A stretch of 64,000 nucleotides of DNA from Pomacea canaliculata (Eukaryota > Mollusca > Gastropoda > Architaenioglossa > Ampullariidae). Location: NCBI RefSeq assembly GCF_003073045.1, contig NC_037602.1, positions 5,994,872 to 6,058,871 of the forward strand, given 5' to 3'. Below the pieces are notes generated by a model, which saw only the letters and a program-made list of their open reading frames with translations, was not told where the DNA came from and made no database searches. A program made the position numbers and the translations under genes. How positions within the stretch are numbered: position 1 is the stretch's first letter; each line of letters opens with the position of its first letter. This document shows, in pieces, positions 32,703-46,236 of the stretch.

Positions 32703-35511
32703 CTGAAAATATTCTTTATATCTTTGGAAGAGGCCTTTATTTTTGCTGCTTCCACAGAGAAGACATTAGTAAAATATATGTCTAAGATTTAAAGTGTAAT
32801 AATTAGTGTCATGTGAGGTCTAATAAAATGACATCCCTATTTTAGTAAGACAATGACATTGTTGAAGACACAGATTAAACATTGAGTTGATAGTCAAGAA
32901 GGCATTACAAACCCGCTATTGTAACGAGACCTCAATACATAAAAGAGAAGAAAAAAATCAAACTATTGTTTACATGATGTTGCCATGTATGGAAACCTAC
33001 CGAGGGCACTTGAAGAGATCGATGTCAAAATTAAACACTGTGATATTACTCTGAGCGTCATCCTATTTTCCATGCTTATGATATGCTTTAATATGAAGGA
33101 AGAATTATTCTGGATGCTTCTGAAAGCTTCAAAGTAGTCAGCACTAAACAGCAGATGAACAGAGTCCTGCTGCAATGTGTCGAATGGAATATTATTAAAA
33201 TGTAGAAAGTTACATGTCTTCACCACACAGGTGACCTCCAGGATCTTGTAGAAATTCCACGTTCAACATTCCTTCCATCACCCAGAAAATAGACCGCGGA
33301 GGAGTCCACTCATCCTTTCATACTGAATCCAGGATGATTTATGGAATTATCAGCAAACACGCCCACACAATATAATTAATAAATTATTCTCCCCTACTGA
33401 ATAATAAATTTTAAGATAAATGCAATGATTGTGGGTGTTCACGTTAACGTGTGACTGACGATGAAGGATTGCTTAGTGGAAATGTCACACACGCATCGTT
33501 GCTTTGGTCTCATGTTCTCTCCAAAGTTTAAAAGCGATTCTGGACTCAGTGGATGGCTGAGCAAACTCCACGTGGGCGCCGATTTTCGGATTATGTTTGG
33601 ATTTCGTGTTCAGTTTAATTTTCTCGACGATAGATGACGACAACACATCGTGGATACCTGACGATCATCGCTAGCGATTGATACATTACATTTTCAAAGA
33701 TTAAAAGGGAAGGATCCACTCGCTGAACTTAAATGTTGACATCCACTGCCAACCATATTTTTGCATTGCATTCTCTGATATTTATTTAAAGCACAAGTAG
33801 AGACTGTTGTGTACTTTCGTCAGTTAAAAAACAACATGGAATATCCTCCTTTTTCACTTCCAATGTTGGATGGTGGCAGGATGAAAAAATTTGTCATCTG
33901 AAGTACATACATTTTTTTTTGGTAATTAAAATTTACCTTGGGCTCTTGAACAGTGATGTAAAAACGAAGCAAACTTTTATAACGCTGAGCTTCGTCTTAT
34001 TTTCCAGGCTTCCTCTTCATTCTCATCTAGCTTCCATTTTTCAACGTCTGCTCTCTTACGTCAAAACCCTCTGACGTCATTATTTGGTGACATCAATTTT
34101 CAATGAGCTGATCATAACCTATGACCTACTACTGCTACATCTTTCTTCTTACCAACACCATTAATATGACTGATTATAACGTGCAGTTGCTATATATTTC
34201 TTCATAAGAAAAACATTCATATAACGTGAAATTAATAATTATAATCAACAATCAATTGTTTAATGTTAAATGGAAGACGTAATGTGAGTATGAAAGTTTC
34301 GAGTAACAGTATTTTGATTATCGTTTAAGGTAAGATCCACCTGTTATTTGAGACAATTTTGTTTCTTGATTGATTACTTGGCCTCAGTCTATTTGCCTTT
34401 TTACAGATTTTTCTTCAGTTTTTTTCTTTCTTATTTGTTTACATTGGTGAATTATACATTTTTCTCTTTAAATTAGTTTTTCTATTTGTTCTTTGAATCT
34501 TTAGTTCTTTCTTTTTTTAAATTATTGAGGTCTTTAAATATAAACTGTTAGTTGCTGTTAATGTAAACTGTTTACTTATTATAATTTCTGCTGCATACAG
34601 GAGGTTTCAAATAGAACTCCCAAAGCTCTGTGTTTAAGTTCACTAATGATTGTATGTTTCTTTCTGCCTGTGTGGTCATCTACCTGTTTGTCAGTATATC
34701 TATGTAATGAATAACTCCATGTCTGGCTGCTTGCTTGTTTGTTGGTGTCTCTGCATAGCAGAATGTTTTTTGTTTTGTAATGTGTGCGTGCCTGTCTGAG
34801 CACAACCAACCAACCAACCAACCAACCAACCAACCAACCAACCAACCAACCAACCAACCAACCAACCAACCAACCAACCAACCAACCAACCAACCAACCA
34901 ACCAACCAACCAACCAACCCAACCATCAACACACACACTAATGCTCAGGTACATCATTTTCGCAGACAACGTTGGTTGGATTCTAGTCAAACTCGTTGGA
35001 ATCTGCACACAGGTTTTTAGAAGTTTATGAAGAACATAGATATGATTAAAAGACCAAAAATCTCATGTCAGAAACAGGACAATGGGGAAAATATTATCAT
35101 CTTGGTAATATAATGCATCAGCTACACATCACAATCAAACAATAATGAACTTTATTAACAGTTTACTAAAGCTCTCAGTATTACATTGCAGCCAACAGTT
35201 TATAAGTCACTTATTCGCAGATAAGTATTAAAGTATAAGGAAAAAACTAGAAACACAACTGTGGATATATTTTTGTAAATCGGAGAGGAATCCTGTCTCA
35301 AAACAGTTACATCAAAAAGAACAACAGCAACAAAAACAACCGAAAGTAAATTATTGCAATAGTATTTATATATTCTTTGACTTTATATTCATAGGTAAGG
35401 CAAATTTGTTTATACTTGCGCTACTCAGTTCTGATAAAAGATAAAGTAACTTTTACATTGTACAGTACTACTGTATATCGCTGTCATTGTCTTTACACAC
35501 TCGCATATTAA
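32703..35511. other. Intergenic spacer between Methuselah-like genes 1 and 2
   Basis: AT-rich spacer, upstream of gene 1 and downstream of gene 2. About 33490-33600 holds a module (GTGGATGGCTGAGCAAAC then CACGTGG) that recurs at about 40850-40885 and, more diverged, near 42055-42080. About 34690-34790 and 35010-35080 resemble 42300-42400 and 42505-42560, showing that downstream flanks were duplicated along with the receptor cassettes. No open frame of note outside the (AACC)n tract. Confidence 0.5.
34804..34919. repeat. (AACC)n tetranucleotide microsatellite
   Basis: About 29 perfect AACC units. All three antisense frames give a Gly-Trp-Leu-Val repeat and the sense frames Thr-Asn-Gln-Pro, which explains several long but spurious open frames. 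The unit is not a telomeric repeat. Confidence 0.97.
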
Positions 35512-38500
35512 TCAGGTCTCCATGGTGACTCGGGACAAGGTCATGCTTCTCTGCGGGGTTGCGACCGTTTCTTCCCGAGAGGGTTGGAAGCTGGAGAATC
35601 GGTCCCGCAGCATTATGAGGACTCTACGCTTGAGGACGAAGGAAATGAAGAAATACAAACCTTGTGAAGCGTTCAACACGATGTGGGCGATCCAGAGTTC
35701 TTCCAAGTCGACAACAGCCGCGACAAAGCAGAAAACCCAGGTGAAACCCATGATCAGCGTGATGCGGATGTAGATAAACGCCCTCCGTTTGTCTTCAGGC
35801 TTAGATCCCCCCTGACTGGAGGTTGTGGATTTTTGCATCAGCTTTGCAGTGTGGAATATGGTAGAAAACGCGCAGACAAAGCACGCGCAATTAAACAACA
35901 AGGTAAGGGACATTGGAGTGATCACCAGCCACAAGATGGCGCTGCGTGTCCCTATGAAGCACTGACCTCCGGCAGCGTAGCCCACGTCGTAGACGCCGTA
36001 GTGATCCATCACACCGAGGCTGACGACGACAAGCAGCGGCAGCATCCAGCACAACATGATGTAACACCGCAGGACACGACCTCTTGACCTCTTGGACATG
36101 CGGCCAAATGATTGACTTCTGAGAGTGAAAGCCAGGTCGAACGCCAGGGCCGAGTTCCAGAGAAACGTAGCCAACAGGCTCAAGTGCAAGAGCCAGGCAA
36201 CGGCCAGACACAGCCATCCACGGGGGATTGACATGAGCAACATCAACACTTGCATCATCAGCATGGAAGCGGAGAGGGACATGACGATGATGCCGGGTAC
36301 GTTTCGCAGCTTCGGCAGCAGCGAATATGTTATCAGCACCAGCAACAGGCTGACGATGGAGACGAGGAGGCAGATGAAAGTCGCCAGCTGCTCGAAGAAG
36401 TAGAATCTGAACAGAAGCAGGTACCTTTCATCGTCTAGTGTCAGACTGTTACACACCGCTGCTGTTCTGTCGGCGCGAATAACAAACTCGTGGCCCTTGT
36501 ATTGCTTGCGGTGAGGCAGGACAATCAGAATACCATTCTCTATTATATAAGATGTTTGTGACAATATGGCTGCTCCCTCTGTGGGGCAGTTCGGAATATC
36601 CGGGTCTTGGAGAACACACAGTACTGCTTGGACGAGCGAGACCGTGGCGTTGTCTGTCGGGTACAGCTGCAAAGTAAAACCTATTCTGTCTATAGGATAG
36701 AACGTGGACAGCCTGCGGACATAATATTCACCTGAACCATTCGTCTCCAAGGTCAGATTTTGGGATTCGAACTTAACGACACCAGTGCTGCAGCTTCCTG
36801 TCTCGTTGATTAATGTTTCATTAATGTTGGACAGCAAAACTGTAACAGTTCTTACTATATCGGTTTGAAGAAGTTCAACGGGATTATTCAAAGCCAAATA
36901 TGCTGCATGGACCATGTCACGAACCGTACTATAAACGCTTTCAACTTTAATATCTACCACCCAGTGAGAGGTATTTTCAAAGGAGGAAGATGTCACCGAC
37001 TTGGTAATGTTGGTGGTCTGATTCAAGACCATTTCAAAGGTCGCAGTAAGGGTTTGCACGGCTGTTCGCACTTGGACATCATGATGAGAAGAATTTTCAA
37101 TGATGACATGGAAGGACAGTTGGTGAGTCCCGTTGGGAAAGAGGAGAAGACTTTTGTTAGCTACAGCAACATCCCGTAGTAGACATTGACCTTTGTATGG
37201 GTACATCTCAAGAGGACATTGAAGTGGCCGACAGCTGCCGATGTAGATGAAGTAGACCTAAGTGATGAAGTGTCAGAGTCAGAAGTGCCATTCTTGGATT
37301 TCTTAATTAAGTCAGATTTTATTAGTCAAATTTTATTAGTGAGAATCAGGAACTTTGAAGCATTTACGCAGTAACATGAAAGGAGACAACCATGGAATGA
37401 AATAATCTATACATACAAACCACAATTTTGGTATATTGTTTATTATTGTTTATTATATTATTATTTGACGCAAGGACAAGTATAAGGAACTTTACCTTTG
37501 GTGTGGAACTGAGAGGTGTGAGAGGGTATACTTAGCACTGAGCTTTCGCTGTGTGAGTTGTCTAAGTAGAATTATTAGAGGGGAGAGTATTTGTGTTATT
37601 GTGACCTGACCAGTATCAACTTAAAAGACAGATAACAGATAAGACGAAAAGAGCAGAAAAATCGACAGTGGGAGCTTCAGTAAAAGACGAGAAGCTCATG
37701 GACAGGTCGTTGTTTGAGTTGAAAGAACGCGTGTGGACATCGTGTGTGTGTTGTTCTTATGACAGTAGCTTCCGTGAAGAATACCGATCATTTGCTGACA
37801 CGTATACTCATATAATAAGCGAAAACATGAATATATGCTTGAAACCCGTACACACTAGTCAAAGGAAAGGTCGTTAGTCACCTGATCGTCAGAACATTCG
37901 ATGTCCGCCGGAAAGATCTGCCCTTCTTTGGTGTAGTAAGACCAGGAATCTTCTTTGAAGTCGAAAATATTTTAAAAATTTGGCTTAAAGTTGTTGGTTG
38001 ACTGGAATTGGTATTCTGCAATCGTTTAGACATTTACATTAAATAATTGTAAATTGAAAACATTGTCCTGCCTGTATTAGATTTTTTTTAATGTAGTATG
38101 TTTTAAATCACATCATCGTAAAGAAACAATCACAAACATTGATGTTCTTTTTAATTTTGATGGCCAGGGTGTCAAGGCGATTTCTGTTTGACCACATCAA
38201 ACGTTTAATATAATTGCTATATACATATAGAATATATGAAGAATATGACTTTTCATAGTTTTTCCCATCACAAGGCTGGAAGGAAAAGTAAATGTTTGAA
38301 CGAAACGAACTAACCAAAGCTTGCTAGGAAGGAATAAAGCAGGCTAGCTGGCAAGAATCCCCCAAAACGAAAACTTGGAAACGTATTATTTACCATTTTG
38401 TGGCTGGTTGAAATTTCCATCCCACCTTATAAGTGGAAAATGGGTTAGTTTATAAGTAAGACCTAGTGTCGAACTTTTGACGAGGTCGGTTGGTGTACAT

Positions 38501-39700
38501 CTACACAGGAGATTCATGTTAGTCGATTCATCTTGTTGACAGATTCGTCCTTTTTGTTCCATGTCGCGTTCAAGTGCATCATACGAAGAAAATGTTGAAT
38601 TTGTGTAGTATCCATAGTAAAACACATCAGTATCCAAATCCCTTAGCTTGTAGTCGTGACAGAACGCGCAGAAAATGTTTTTAAAAATAATGTGTTTATT
38701 GGTCTTCAGGACTACTGGAACTTTGGTGATCGTATCATTCCCAGAGTCGCCTTCACATAGTTGTTGTTGTTGTTGGCTGTTAGGTGCTGTTGTGGAATTG
38801 TCACACCTGATACATAAAAACAGCTTGATTCGTAATTTAGTATATATACGGATTTTAAACATTACTATTACTTAAATATTCTTTTGATCTGTGAATAATT
38901 TTGCAACGCGATTCACCGACATTCATCAGTAATACCTGTTAATGTTGTCTAAATATATATATGAAAAAGAGTTAATAGAAAAGTAAAAATATGAAAGACA
39001 ATCATGCATATAGGTAAGCAAGCAGGTTAGACAGATATAACTCGTTTTTGGAGGTGACGTCATTAATTAACGCTCACCTGGACACCATGACGTAGTACAC
39101 ATCATCACTAGTGGGCAAGAGAGTGCAATCCATGAACCGGAAGAGCTTTCCCGCAGTGGCGGTGCATTCCTTTGTGATGAAAGTGCTCAACAAAGAAAAC
39201 AAGACAGAAAAAAGTAAACGTAGTTATCAGCAAAGAAAATAATCATCATTGAGAATTTCAACTTTACGTGGCTACAGTAACGACACATTTATCAGCTACA
39301 ATTCTTTCTTGAAATAGTATTACTAGTTAGGAAGAAGCTCTGTGTAAAAAACTGTAGAAAAAAAAATAATAAAAAATTATTTTGCTCTCTATATATTTCG
39401 ATGCTGTGAAAATGCACTATCTCTTGATTGGCGTTAATTTTTTTACCATAAATGTCTTTTGTTTTAAAAATTAGATATGCTAGGGAGCAGACATATATCC
39501 TACCGATCTGAAGAAACAATATTTTTTATGGATCCTTTTTATTCAAGGTTCCCGAAGAATCATATTAATTAGTTGACACGTTACCTCATTTATATCAGCG
39601 CCTTGTGTTGGTGTAGTGTTAAAACATTTCTCACAGGGGTCGAGAGAGTAGTTCCACTGATCGACGACTGATGTTACTTCAGTTGCTGTTTGCTGATCAT
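35512..39700 (-). CDS. Methuselah-like class B receptor, gene 2 (most complete copy)
   Basis: Exons read on the minus strand: 39700-39585 (DQQTATEV ... CEKCFN), 39185-39078 (KLFRFMDC ... VMVSR), 38806-38394 (ectodomain core with KHIIFKNIFCAFCH), about 37960-37882 (TKEGQIFPADIECSDDQ) and 37257-35512 (juxtamembrane region plus seven helices, 581 codons). The last exon opens YIGSCRPLQCPLE, is rich in N-glycosylation sites (NKS, NGT, NSS, NQT, NIT, NET, NGS), then has HEFVIRADRTAAVC just before TM1. Helix signatures: LPKLRNVPGIIVMSLSAS, GWLCLAVAWLLHLS, YIRITLIMGFTWVFCF, NASQGLYFFISFVLKRR. No GPS motif, so Methuselah-like rather than adhesion type. The phases at 39185 and ~37960 do not join cleanly with the borders I chose, so these edges are approximate. 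The signal-peptide exon was not found. Ligand unknown. Confidence 0.8.
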
Positions 39701-39715
39701 CTACATCAAAATGAA

Positions 39716-42700
39716 ACTTGTTTCTGTGACCTGGAGAGAACTTTGTATATGATTCTCTGGTTGTGGGAGAGTGGTCAGTTTTAGTCTAGACGAGAAACGT
39801 TGAAGATTTTCATGTCCCTCTTACAGTTACCACATAGTAGAGGGTTTTAAACCAAACAGTTATAGCAAAATGACATACATTTTAATGACAAGAAACTTAA
39901 ATACAAAAGATAAAAAGAAAAGCAGTAAAATGTCCAACACTAAAAATAACTGTCACCGTTTAATTTTGTTTTGTCAGTTGGACTGCTTGTACATCCAGAC
40001 TGATCTTTCTTATGTTAACAAATTTAAATTATAATCCAATCGTCAGTGCTCCTTTTGTAAAAGAGGTAAATTAACACATAAAAAAGAAAATAAGCACATG
40101 TGGTAAAACAGAAGAGGTTGGATAAAAGCTATGTGACAGAATGAGAGAACCATAACACCTCCAATGAGCCAACCATAAACAAAGTGAAACAACACTGCTT
40201 GTGTAAGATAAAATCCAGAAAAAAAACCTTCAAATATTTGGAGCTTGGGAATCAGTAAACCTCAAAACTTACCGTCAACACTGAAATTAAAGTGGTGCGA
40301 AAGAGAACACACACAGTTTTATCATGCCGATCTTCATCTTGTTATCCGATTTCAATTTATTATAATTTGAAGGAGACTTGTTTGCTGCTGGAAGCTACAA
40401 CACTGAATCCCATTAAATAACTGCGATCAGTGAAGACTGACGGGTGAACGATCTACAAGTATGTTATTAGATATAGAAGTTTAGTTTAGTCGTCTGCTAC
40501 ATACACGTGACCTGAAGGATTCATTGAACTTTAGGAAACGCCAAGCTCAGTATTCCTACACCTATACCATGAAACAATCCGCAGACTACTTGATCCTACA
40601 CTCGGTCCCAAGTTTCTTTCTGGAATTTTCAGGTCCGCCTAAAACATGGCAAGATAACATGAATCCGTAAATGATGGTCAGTCCACTGAGTAGCAAACTT
40701 GAGGAGAGAAATACTATTGGTTATTAGTATGCATAATGTATGATAAAATGTAAATGATAATTGTAAGAGTGGCATGGAGGGATGGTCACACCTATACAAC
40801 CCTTGCTTTAGTCCGCACGTTCTGGGGAAAGTACGGAAACGAGTGCAAGTGGAGTGGATGGCTGACCAAACATCACGTGGCGTCACTTTGTCCTCTTATC
40901 TTTGGTCCGAGTGTCTGATTAAAAAAATTGAAACTCTACAAGCAAATCGTGTTTGACTATATAGGGGCATCTTCACTTATGGTAGGAAAATTTAGTATCT
41001 TACCTGCTCGGCACCTTGTTTGAAACAACAGGCTCCACTCTGAACTCGAATGTTGACGATGTAAATGAAGGAAATTTAATATTTATAACTATGATGTCGC
41101 CATTAAACTTTTGTGCTACTCGTAGTATGAATATTAAAGTTAAGAGATTTTTTGCATCTTACTAGTCAACAGACAGCAAGGCTTTCTCTCGGACATCATT
41201 ACATTTGCTTTCATCAAAATTTATTTCTTTTTATCTTCCATTTATTTATTCTTTCTCTGTTTTGGTTAGGTTACTTTGATTCCTTTAAGGTCTTCATGTG
41301 CTTTAAAAAATAATCTTGAGGATTTTCTGAATTTCTTTAACTGAATTGCCCTCTGGGATAAATAAAGTCTTATTTTATTATTTTATCTTTCTTGCAAAAA
41401 TGCAGATTTGTTTTATTTTGCTGCAGAAAGGAAAACTCAACCAAAACTCGGAACATCAGACGAAAATTTAAGAACTTTATTTACACCAGCCATTAGCCTC
41501 GAGAAAAAGTAATGTGTGTTTGCCTCCGTTTGTCTGTCTTCTTGTCGTGTAGAAGTACACCAGTGTCTGTGTTCGCATGTATGTCCTGTTTGTCAGGATA
41601 TTTTTTCAACAATTGACTCTGTGTGTTTACCTGCCTGTCTGTCTGTATATCCGTGCGCTTAGTCACCTGCTTTTTTTTATCGTGATTGTACTGTATTTTG
41701 ATATATATAGTTGTGCAGCTAGTAAAGCCATAAAAATCTCTTTCTTTTCTTCCCCATCCCTTCACACACAAACACACATAGGCTTTGGTAACTCAATATT
41801 GTTGGAGGTAAAAACATTCACATAGAATCGTACATCATTGGTATACATCGCTACCGCTGTCGATTGATACTCTCAGGCAATCAGATCACCATGGATACGC
41901 TTGACAAGGTTATGCACTTCTGGGGCTTGCAATGGATCCTTGCCATACACACTGAGTATTGTTAAGAGGACCGAGAGGTACCCGAGAGAACACGTGACAC
42001 GTGCAACTGTCATCGCACGTCCTGTAGAAGGTCCTGAAGTGGTTCATCGGTAAGTAGACTGCTGACCAAACACCACGAGAGCATTTTTCTGGATTTGTTT
42101 TAGTCACAATAGGAATATTGAGGTTCTGTAATCACCAGAGTAACTTGATTGAATGATCGCTTTATTTGTCAGTACTTGAACAGTCACTGCACGAACAATT
42201 GGCAACGTCGATGGAAATTGATTTTGCGACACTCCCTTTGTACACATTCTATCCGAGGCAAAAAAAAAAAAAAAAAAAAAAATCACGCCGCGTTTATGTA
42301 CCCGTACGTTGGTATATCTGTGTAACAAATAACCTCATGTGTTTGGCTGATTACCTGTATGTTAGTGTCTTTGCTTTTTTGTGTCCTGTAAAAATAAAAT
42401 AAAAATAATAAAAAAAACCCGCATGATAAGCCTTTTTCAGAAGTTTATTAACCATTATTTTTTATTGTACATGGTGATTTGCATGAGATGAAATGCACAC
42501 ACAGTTTAGAAGTTTAGGAAGAACATGGCTATGACTAAAGACAAAGATCTGTTGTTGGAACTATTTGGAAAACCTTTGACGACAAAGTCTTAAGGACAGG
42601 TATCTGGAATTATTCGACTGAGTCTCTGTGTGTACGGATGCCTTAGGTTACAGAGACCAAAAGAATCAGGGTTAGGAGTTAGGCTGAGGAGTTTCTAGAA

Positions 42701-43290
42701 TCAGACACACGACATAAAACTGTGGGTTACTGAAAAAGATGATTGCATTGAGATCTTCCGGACAAATACTAACACATTCTTGTTTGCAAATAAAAACAAA
42801 ATTAAGCAAATGGAACATCATCGAGAATCACAGCACTAGCTATAATTTCGTAAATCTTAGATTAATGCCAAAACACAAGAGTTACTATGACAACATCAAC
42901 GGCAAAATTCTAATTTTAAATACAAAATAGTCTAATATAAAGACCTCAACGATAATCGTTCGTACACTTTCCTGTAATTAAATAGCTGATAATTTCTTTA
43001 AGATAGAGCACGTGACATATTTTTCAAAAACCAGGGATATAGGTAATACATTAAAAGGATTTCTTTTCTCTTTTAATTGCCTTCTTTTATTTACAAATAT
43101 TTTATTTATATACCCAAAACAAAATTTGCATTTACCAACAGTAAATTACTGTAATATTATTTGTAAGTTAACACCTTATATTTTATAGGAAAGATAAGCT
43201 TACTCTGCTTGTGTAAATCACAATGTAGAGGTTACAAACAATTTACATTGTATATTATTAATGTTTATCGCTGCAGTGGTCCAATGGTCA
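39716..43290. other. Intergenic spacer between Methuselah-like genes 2 and 3
   Basis: AT-rich, no intact gene. It holds a copy of the upstream module at about 40850-40885, a non-LTR-like 3' tail at about 41345-41385, a receptor 3'-end remnant at 41885-41945, a diverged upstream module near 42000-42080, a run of 23 A at about 42261-42283, and sequence at 42300-42560 related to the downstream flank of gene 2. Confidence 0.5.
41885..41945 (-). pseudogene. Remnant of a Methuselah-like receptor 3' end
   Basis: About 45 bp around GATACGCTTGACAAGGTTATG closely matches the region over and just past the stop codons of gene 2 (about 35519-35560) and gene 3 (about 43295-43340). The helices are absent: within about 100 bp the sequence changes to the module seen upstream of genes 1 and 2. 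This looks like what remains of a deleted cassette. Confidence 0.4.
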
Positions 43291-43296
43291 GGTTTC

Positions 43297-44492
43297 CATG
43301 ATGACGCTTGACAAGGTCATGTTCTTCTGTGTGGATGCAACGATCATGACCGAGATGATCGAAGACTGGAGAATCGATCCCACACCAAACTCCAGACCCT
43401 ACGTTTGAGGACCAAGGCAATCAGGAATCCAAGCCTTGTGAAGCGTTTCAACACAATGTTTGCATCATAGTCTTCCAGTTGGACAAGCCCGGTGGCCTCA
43501 GCCCAGGTGAAGGCCATGATCGAGTGATGCGGATGTAGACAACAGTCTTCTTTTGTCTACTGGGCTAGTTGGTCCTTCGGCGCGGAGGTCGTTGATTTTT
43601 GCATCAGCTTTGCAGTGTGGAATTATGGTAGAAACGCGCAGACAAGCACGCGCAATTAAACACTAAAGTAAGGGACATGGAGCGATGACCAGCCAAGATG
43701 CGCTGCGTGTCCCTAGCAGCCTGACCTCCCGGCAGCGTAGCCCACGGTCGTAGATACGTGTGATCCATCACCGAGCTGACGCCGAAAGCGCGCACCAGCC
43801 AGCACAAATGATGTAACACCGCAGGATACGACCTCTTGACCTCTTGGACATGTGGCCAAAGGATTGACTCGGTAGCAGTGAAAAAGCCAGGTCGATGCTT
43901 AGAGCCGAAGTTCCAGAGACAACGTACGCCAACAGGCTCCGTGTAAGAGCCAAGCAACTGTCAGACAACAGCCACCCAGGGGATTTTAGAACGAGCAACA
44001 TCACACTTGACATCGTCAGCACTGGAGGCGGAGAGCGACATGACGATGGACGCCCGGGAACGCCTTTGCGCAGTTGAGGAGCGGGACATATGTTAGCAAC
44101 ACCAGCAGGGCTGACGATGCGAGACGAGGAGGCAAGCGAAGTGCAGCTGCTACCACAGAAGAATCTGAACAAGGAAGTATACTTTTCATCGTCTCACCGG
44201 GGAACTGCTTACTACCTAACTGAGTCTCGTTCGGCGCGAATAACGACTCTGGCTCGCTGTTATCGCCTTGCCGTAACGGCAGAACCACAGGACGCCATTC
44301 TCTTAACATGAAGATGCGTTTGATAGCGATGGTCCCCGTCTGTGTGACAGAGGTGCATATCCGGGTCTTGCAGGACCACCAAAGAGCTGCTTGGACGAGA
44401 CTGACCGTGGTGTTGGTTGCTGGTACAGCTGCAAAGTAAAACCTTTTGTCTATAGATAGACGTGGACAAGCCTGCGGCCAAGCAATCTCTGC
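43297..44492 (-). pseudogene. Methuselah-like class B receptor, gene 3 (degraded, cut by gap)
   Basis: Clearly homologous to the last exon of gene 2 from the stop region through all seven helices and into the ectodomain-proximal part, where it meets the N gap. Recognisable pieces include HMSKRSRGRILRCYI and the region matching the TM6-TM7 end. The frame changes many times through one- and two-base gains and losses, so no continuous protein is readable. The SLC5 sequence just across the gap shows the same error style against its clean twin, so poor consensus quality is at least as likely as true decay. Confidence 0.65.
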
Positions 44493-44592
44493 NNNNNNNN
44501 NNNNNNNNNNNNNNNNNNNNNNNNNNNNNNNNNNNNNNNNNNNNNNNNNNNNNNNNNNNNNNNNNNNNNNNNNNNNNNNNNNNNNNNNNNNN
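44493..44592. other. Assembly gap of exactly 100 N
   Basis: The round length is the usual placeholder for a scaffold join of unknown size. It lies exactly between the receptor cluster and the start of the second copy of the duplicated block, so the duplication junction is not actually seen. Confidence 1.
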
Positions 44593-44835
44593 AAAAGAGA
44601 GATGCTAACAAGTGGTTATTAAGAAGCTTGCAGGAAATCTGAAATTGTCCAAAGAACTACAAGAGATATGGGCGGCTCTGCTCGATGACGCTACTGATGA
44701 CTCGAATGCACTCTATCTGATGTTTGTGATGCCTGGTGGTGTTATGGATTTTTTTATATATATATAAACTTGTCAGCTTGGTCAATACCTTTTTTTGATT
44801 AAAATGTTTTTTAATTCCTGGAAATTAAAGAGGTA

Positions 44836-45808
44836 CAGTGATTAACTCGGTTTTTTGAACTAATTCGTTTATCACGGGATCAAGGGGAGATCGTTCACCA
44901 AACGAAACAGGATAGATTCGTCACTTCTCTAGACGTGACGAAACTGGCGAAAACAAGACACTTTTGGAGGATCCTTCATAGGAAATATGGAACTGATAAA
45001 TTTCGTTTTCTAAGCCCCAGAAATATGGCCTATTTTACTGGCCTTGAATTGTATATTAATTATGGTTATAAAAACTCATGAAAGTTCCTCAACAAAAGAA
45101 ATCAAGAAATTAAAGTGGGTAATTTTTTAAAAACAAACAAACAAACAAAAACATAAATAAAATGTTTACAGTCAAGTACAGTAATTGTGTTTCATTTTTA
45201 ACTGTATCTGTTACTAACTTTATGGCAGGAGGGAATGAACTGTGGAGGGAGGAGGGAGGGGGATGGGTTTTTTATTGTTTTCGAAGGGAGTCCTCTTCAA
45301 TAAAAACAGAGGGTAACTCTCTTCGGGTGTTTTGTTCTCTGGTCTTTTGCTGAGGAAAACAGAATCTTGCTCTGCACTTGCTTGTCTGATTGTCTTAAAG
45401 GAAAGAATTTGTCATTGTTTTGCTGTTTTTCTCCTTGCAAAATTTTGCAGGAAAGGGCATAACTTGTCAATTAAAAATGTTACTGCTCTATTTGCTACAC
45501 TTTATCAGTAATTTGCAATACAGTAACAGTAACAATTTCATTGATTGCTCGGAGGTTTCCGACAAAACGTCACGTCTGCTCTTACGAGCTGCTCTGGTCT
45601 CACTCACGACTGATGACGCAAGGCCAAGGCAGCTGGGCGACGAATGAACGCCATTTCGACTCAACTGTGACTCATCTCGGACGTTCGGTATGTTCGAGTT
45701 CCAAATTTTGTTCGGAGTTCCAAGAGACAAATTTTCTCGAATTTCATGTCGCATACCGATTTGGTCGAAAGTCAAGGCGGTTCGGAGGAACGTGAGGTAT
45801 ACTGTATT
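44836..45808. mobile_element. About 970-bp insertion present only in copy 2
   Basis: Copy 1 reads straight through GAGGTAACTGTAAGCC (about 2850-2866), but in copy 2 the two halves are separated by about 970 bp. A GAGGTA motif is found on both sides, suggesting a short target duplication blurred by sequence errors. No convincing inverted ends and no significant protein frame were seen. An unclassified non-autonomous element is the best guess. Confidence 0.4.
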
Positions 45809-46236
45809 TGGTAAGCCTATGTTCGTTATCGTTGTAACGAGGGGTTACCGCAAGGTTACTATTACCAGGCGAGCGCAATGTATCTCAACATTGTAATCAT
45901 TAGCGTTATCGAGAGCCTAGTCTTGGAGTCTTTGACACTCATGAGAGTAATCCGGGTTAGCTCCAAAGCTTTAGCTCGCAGGTGACAGCTTATTCTTACA
46001 TTAAAGTTTCGCGTTATGTTCGCCACAGATTGATTAACGAATTCACCTAATCTTCGAAATGTTTGGGCTGGTTCAGATTCAGGATGACTTTAGATGTTCG
46101 CCTCATCTATCCCTGCAATGTTTACCCAAAACGGGCTGATAAGTAATAATATTTTACGAGATATCGTTCCGGACTAACAAACTGAAAATCTCAGAAGTTT
46201 GTTTGTTTAAAGAGTATTTTGTCTTTTGGTAGGCAG

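Noticed and set aside
34579-35020. Long frames with Gly-Trp-Leu-Val or Thr-Asn-Gln-Pro repeats on both strands
   Set aside because: They are translations of the (AACC)n microsatellite in every frame, with no flanking gene structure.
35683-36438. Plus-strand frames across receptor gene 2
   Set aside because: Shadows of the minus-strand helix exon.
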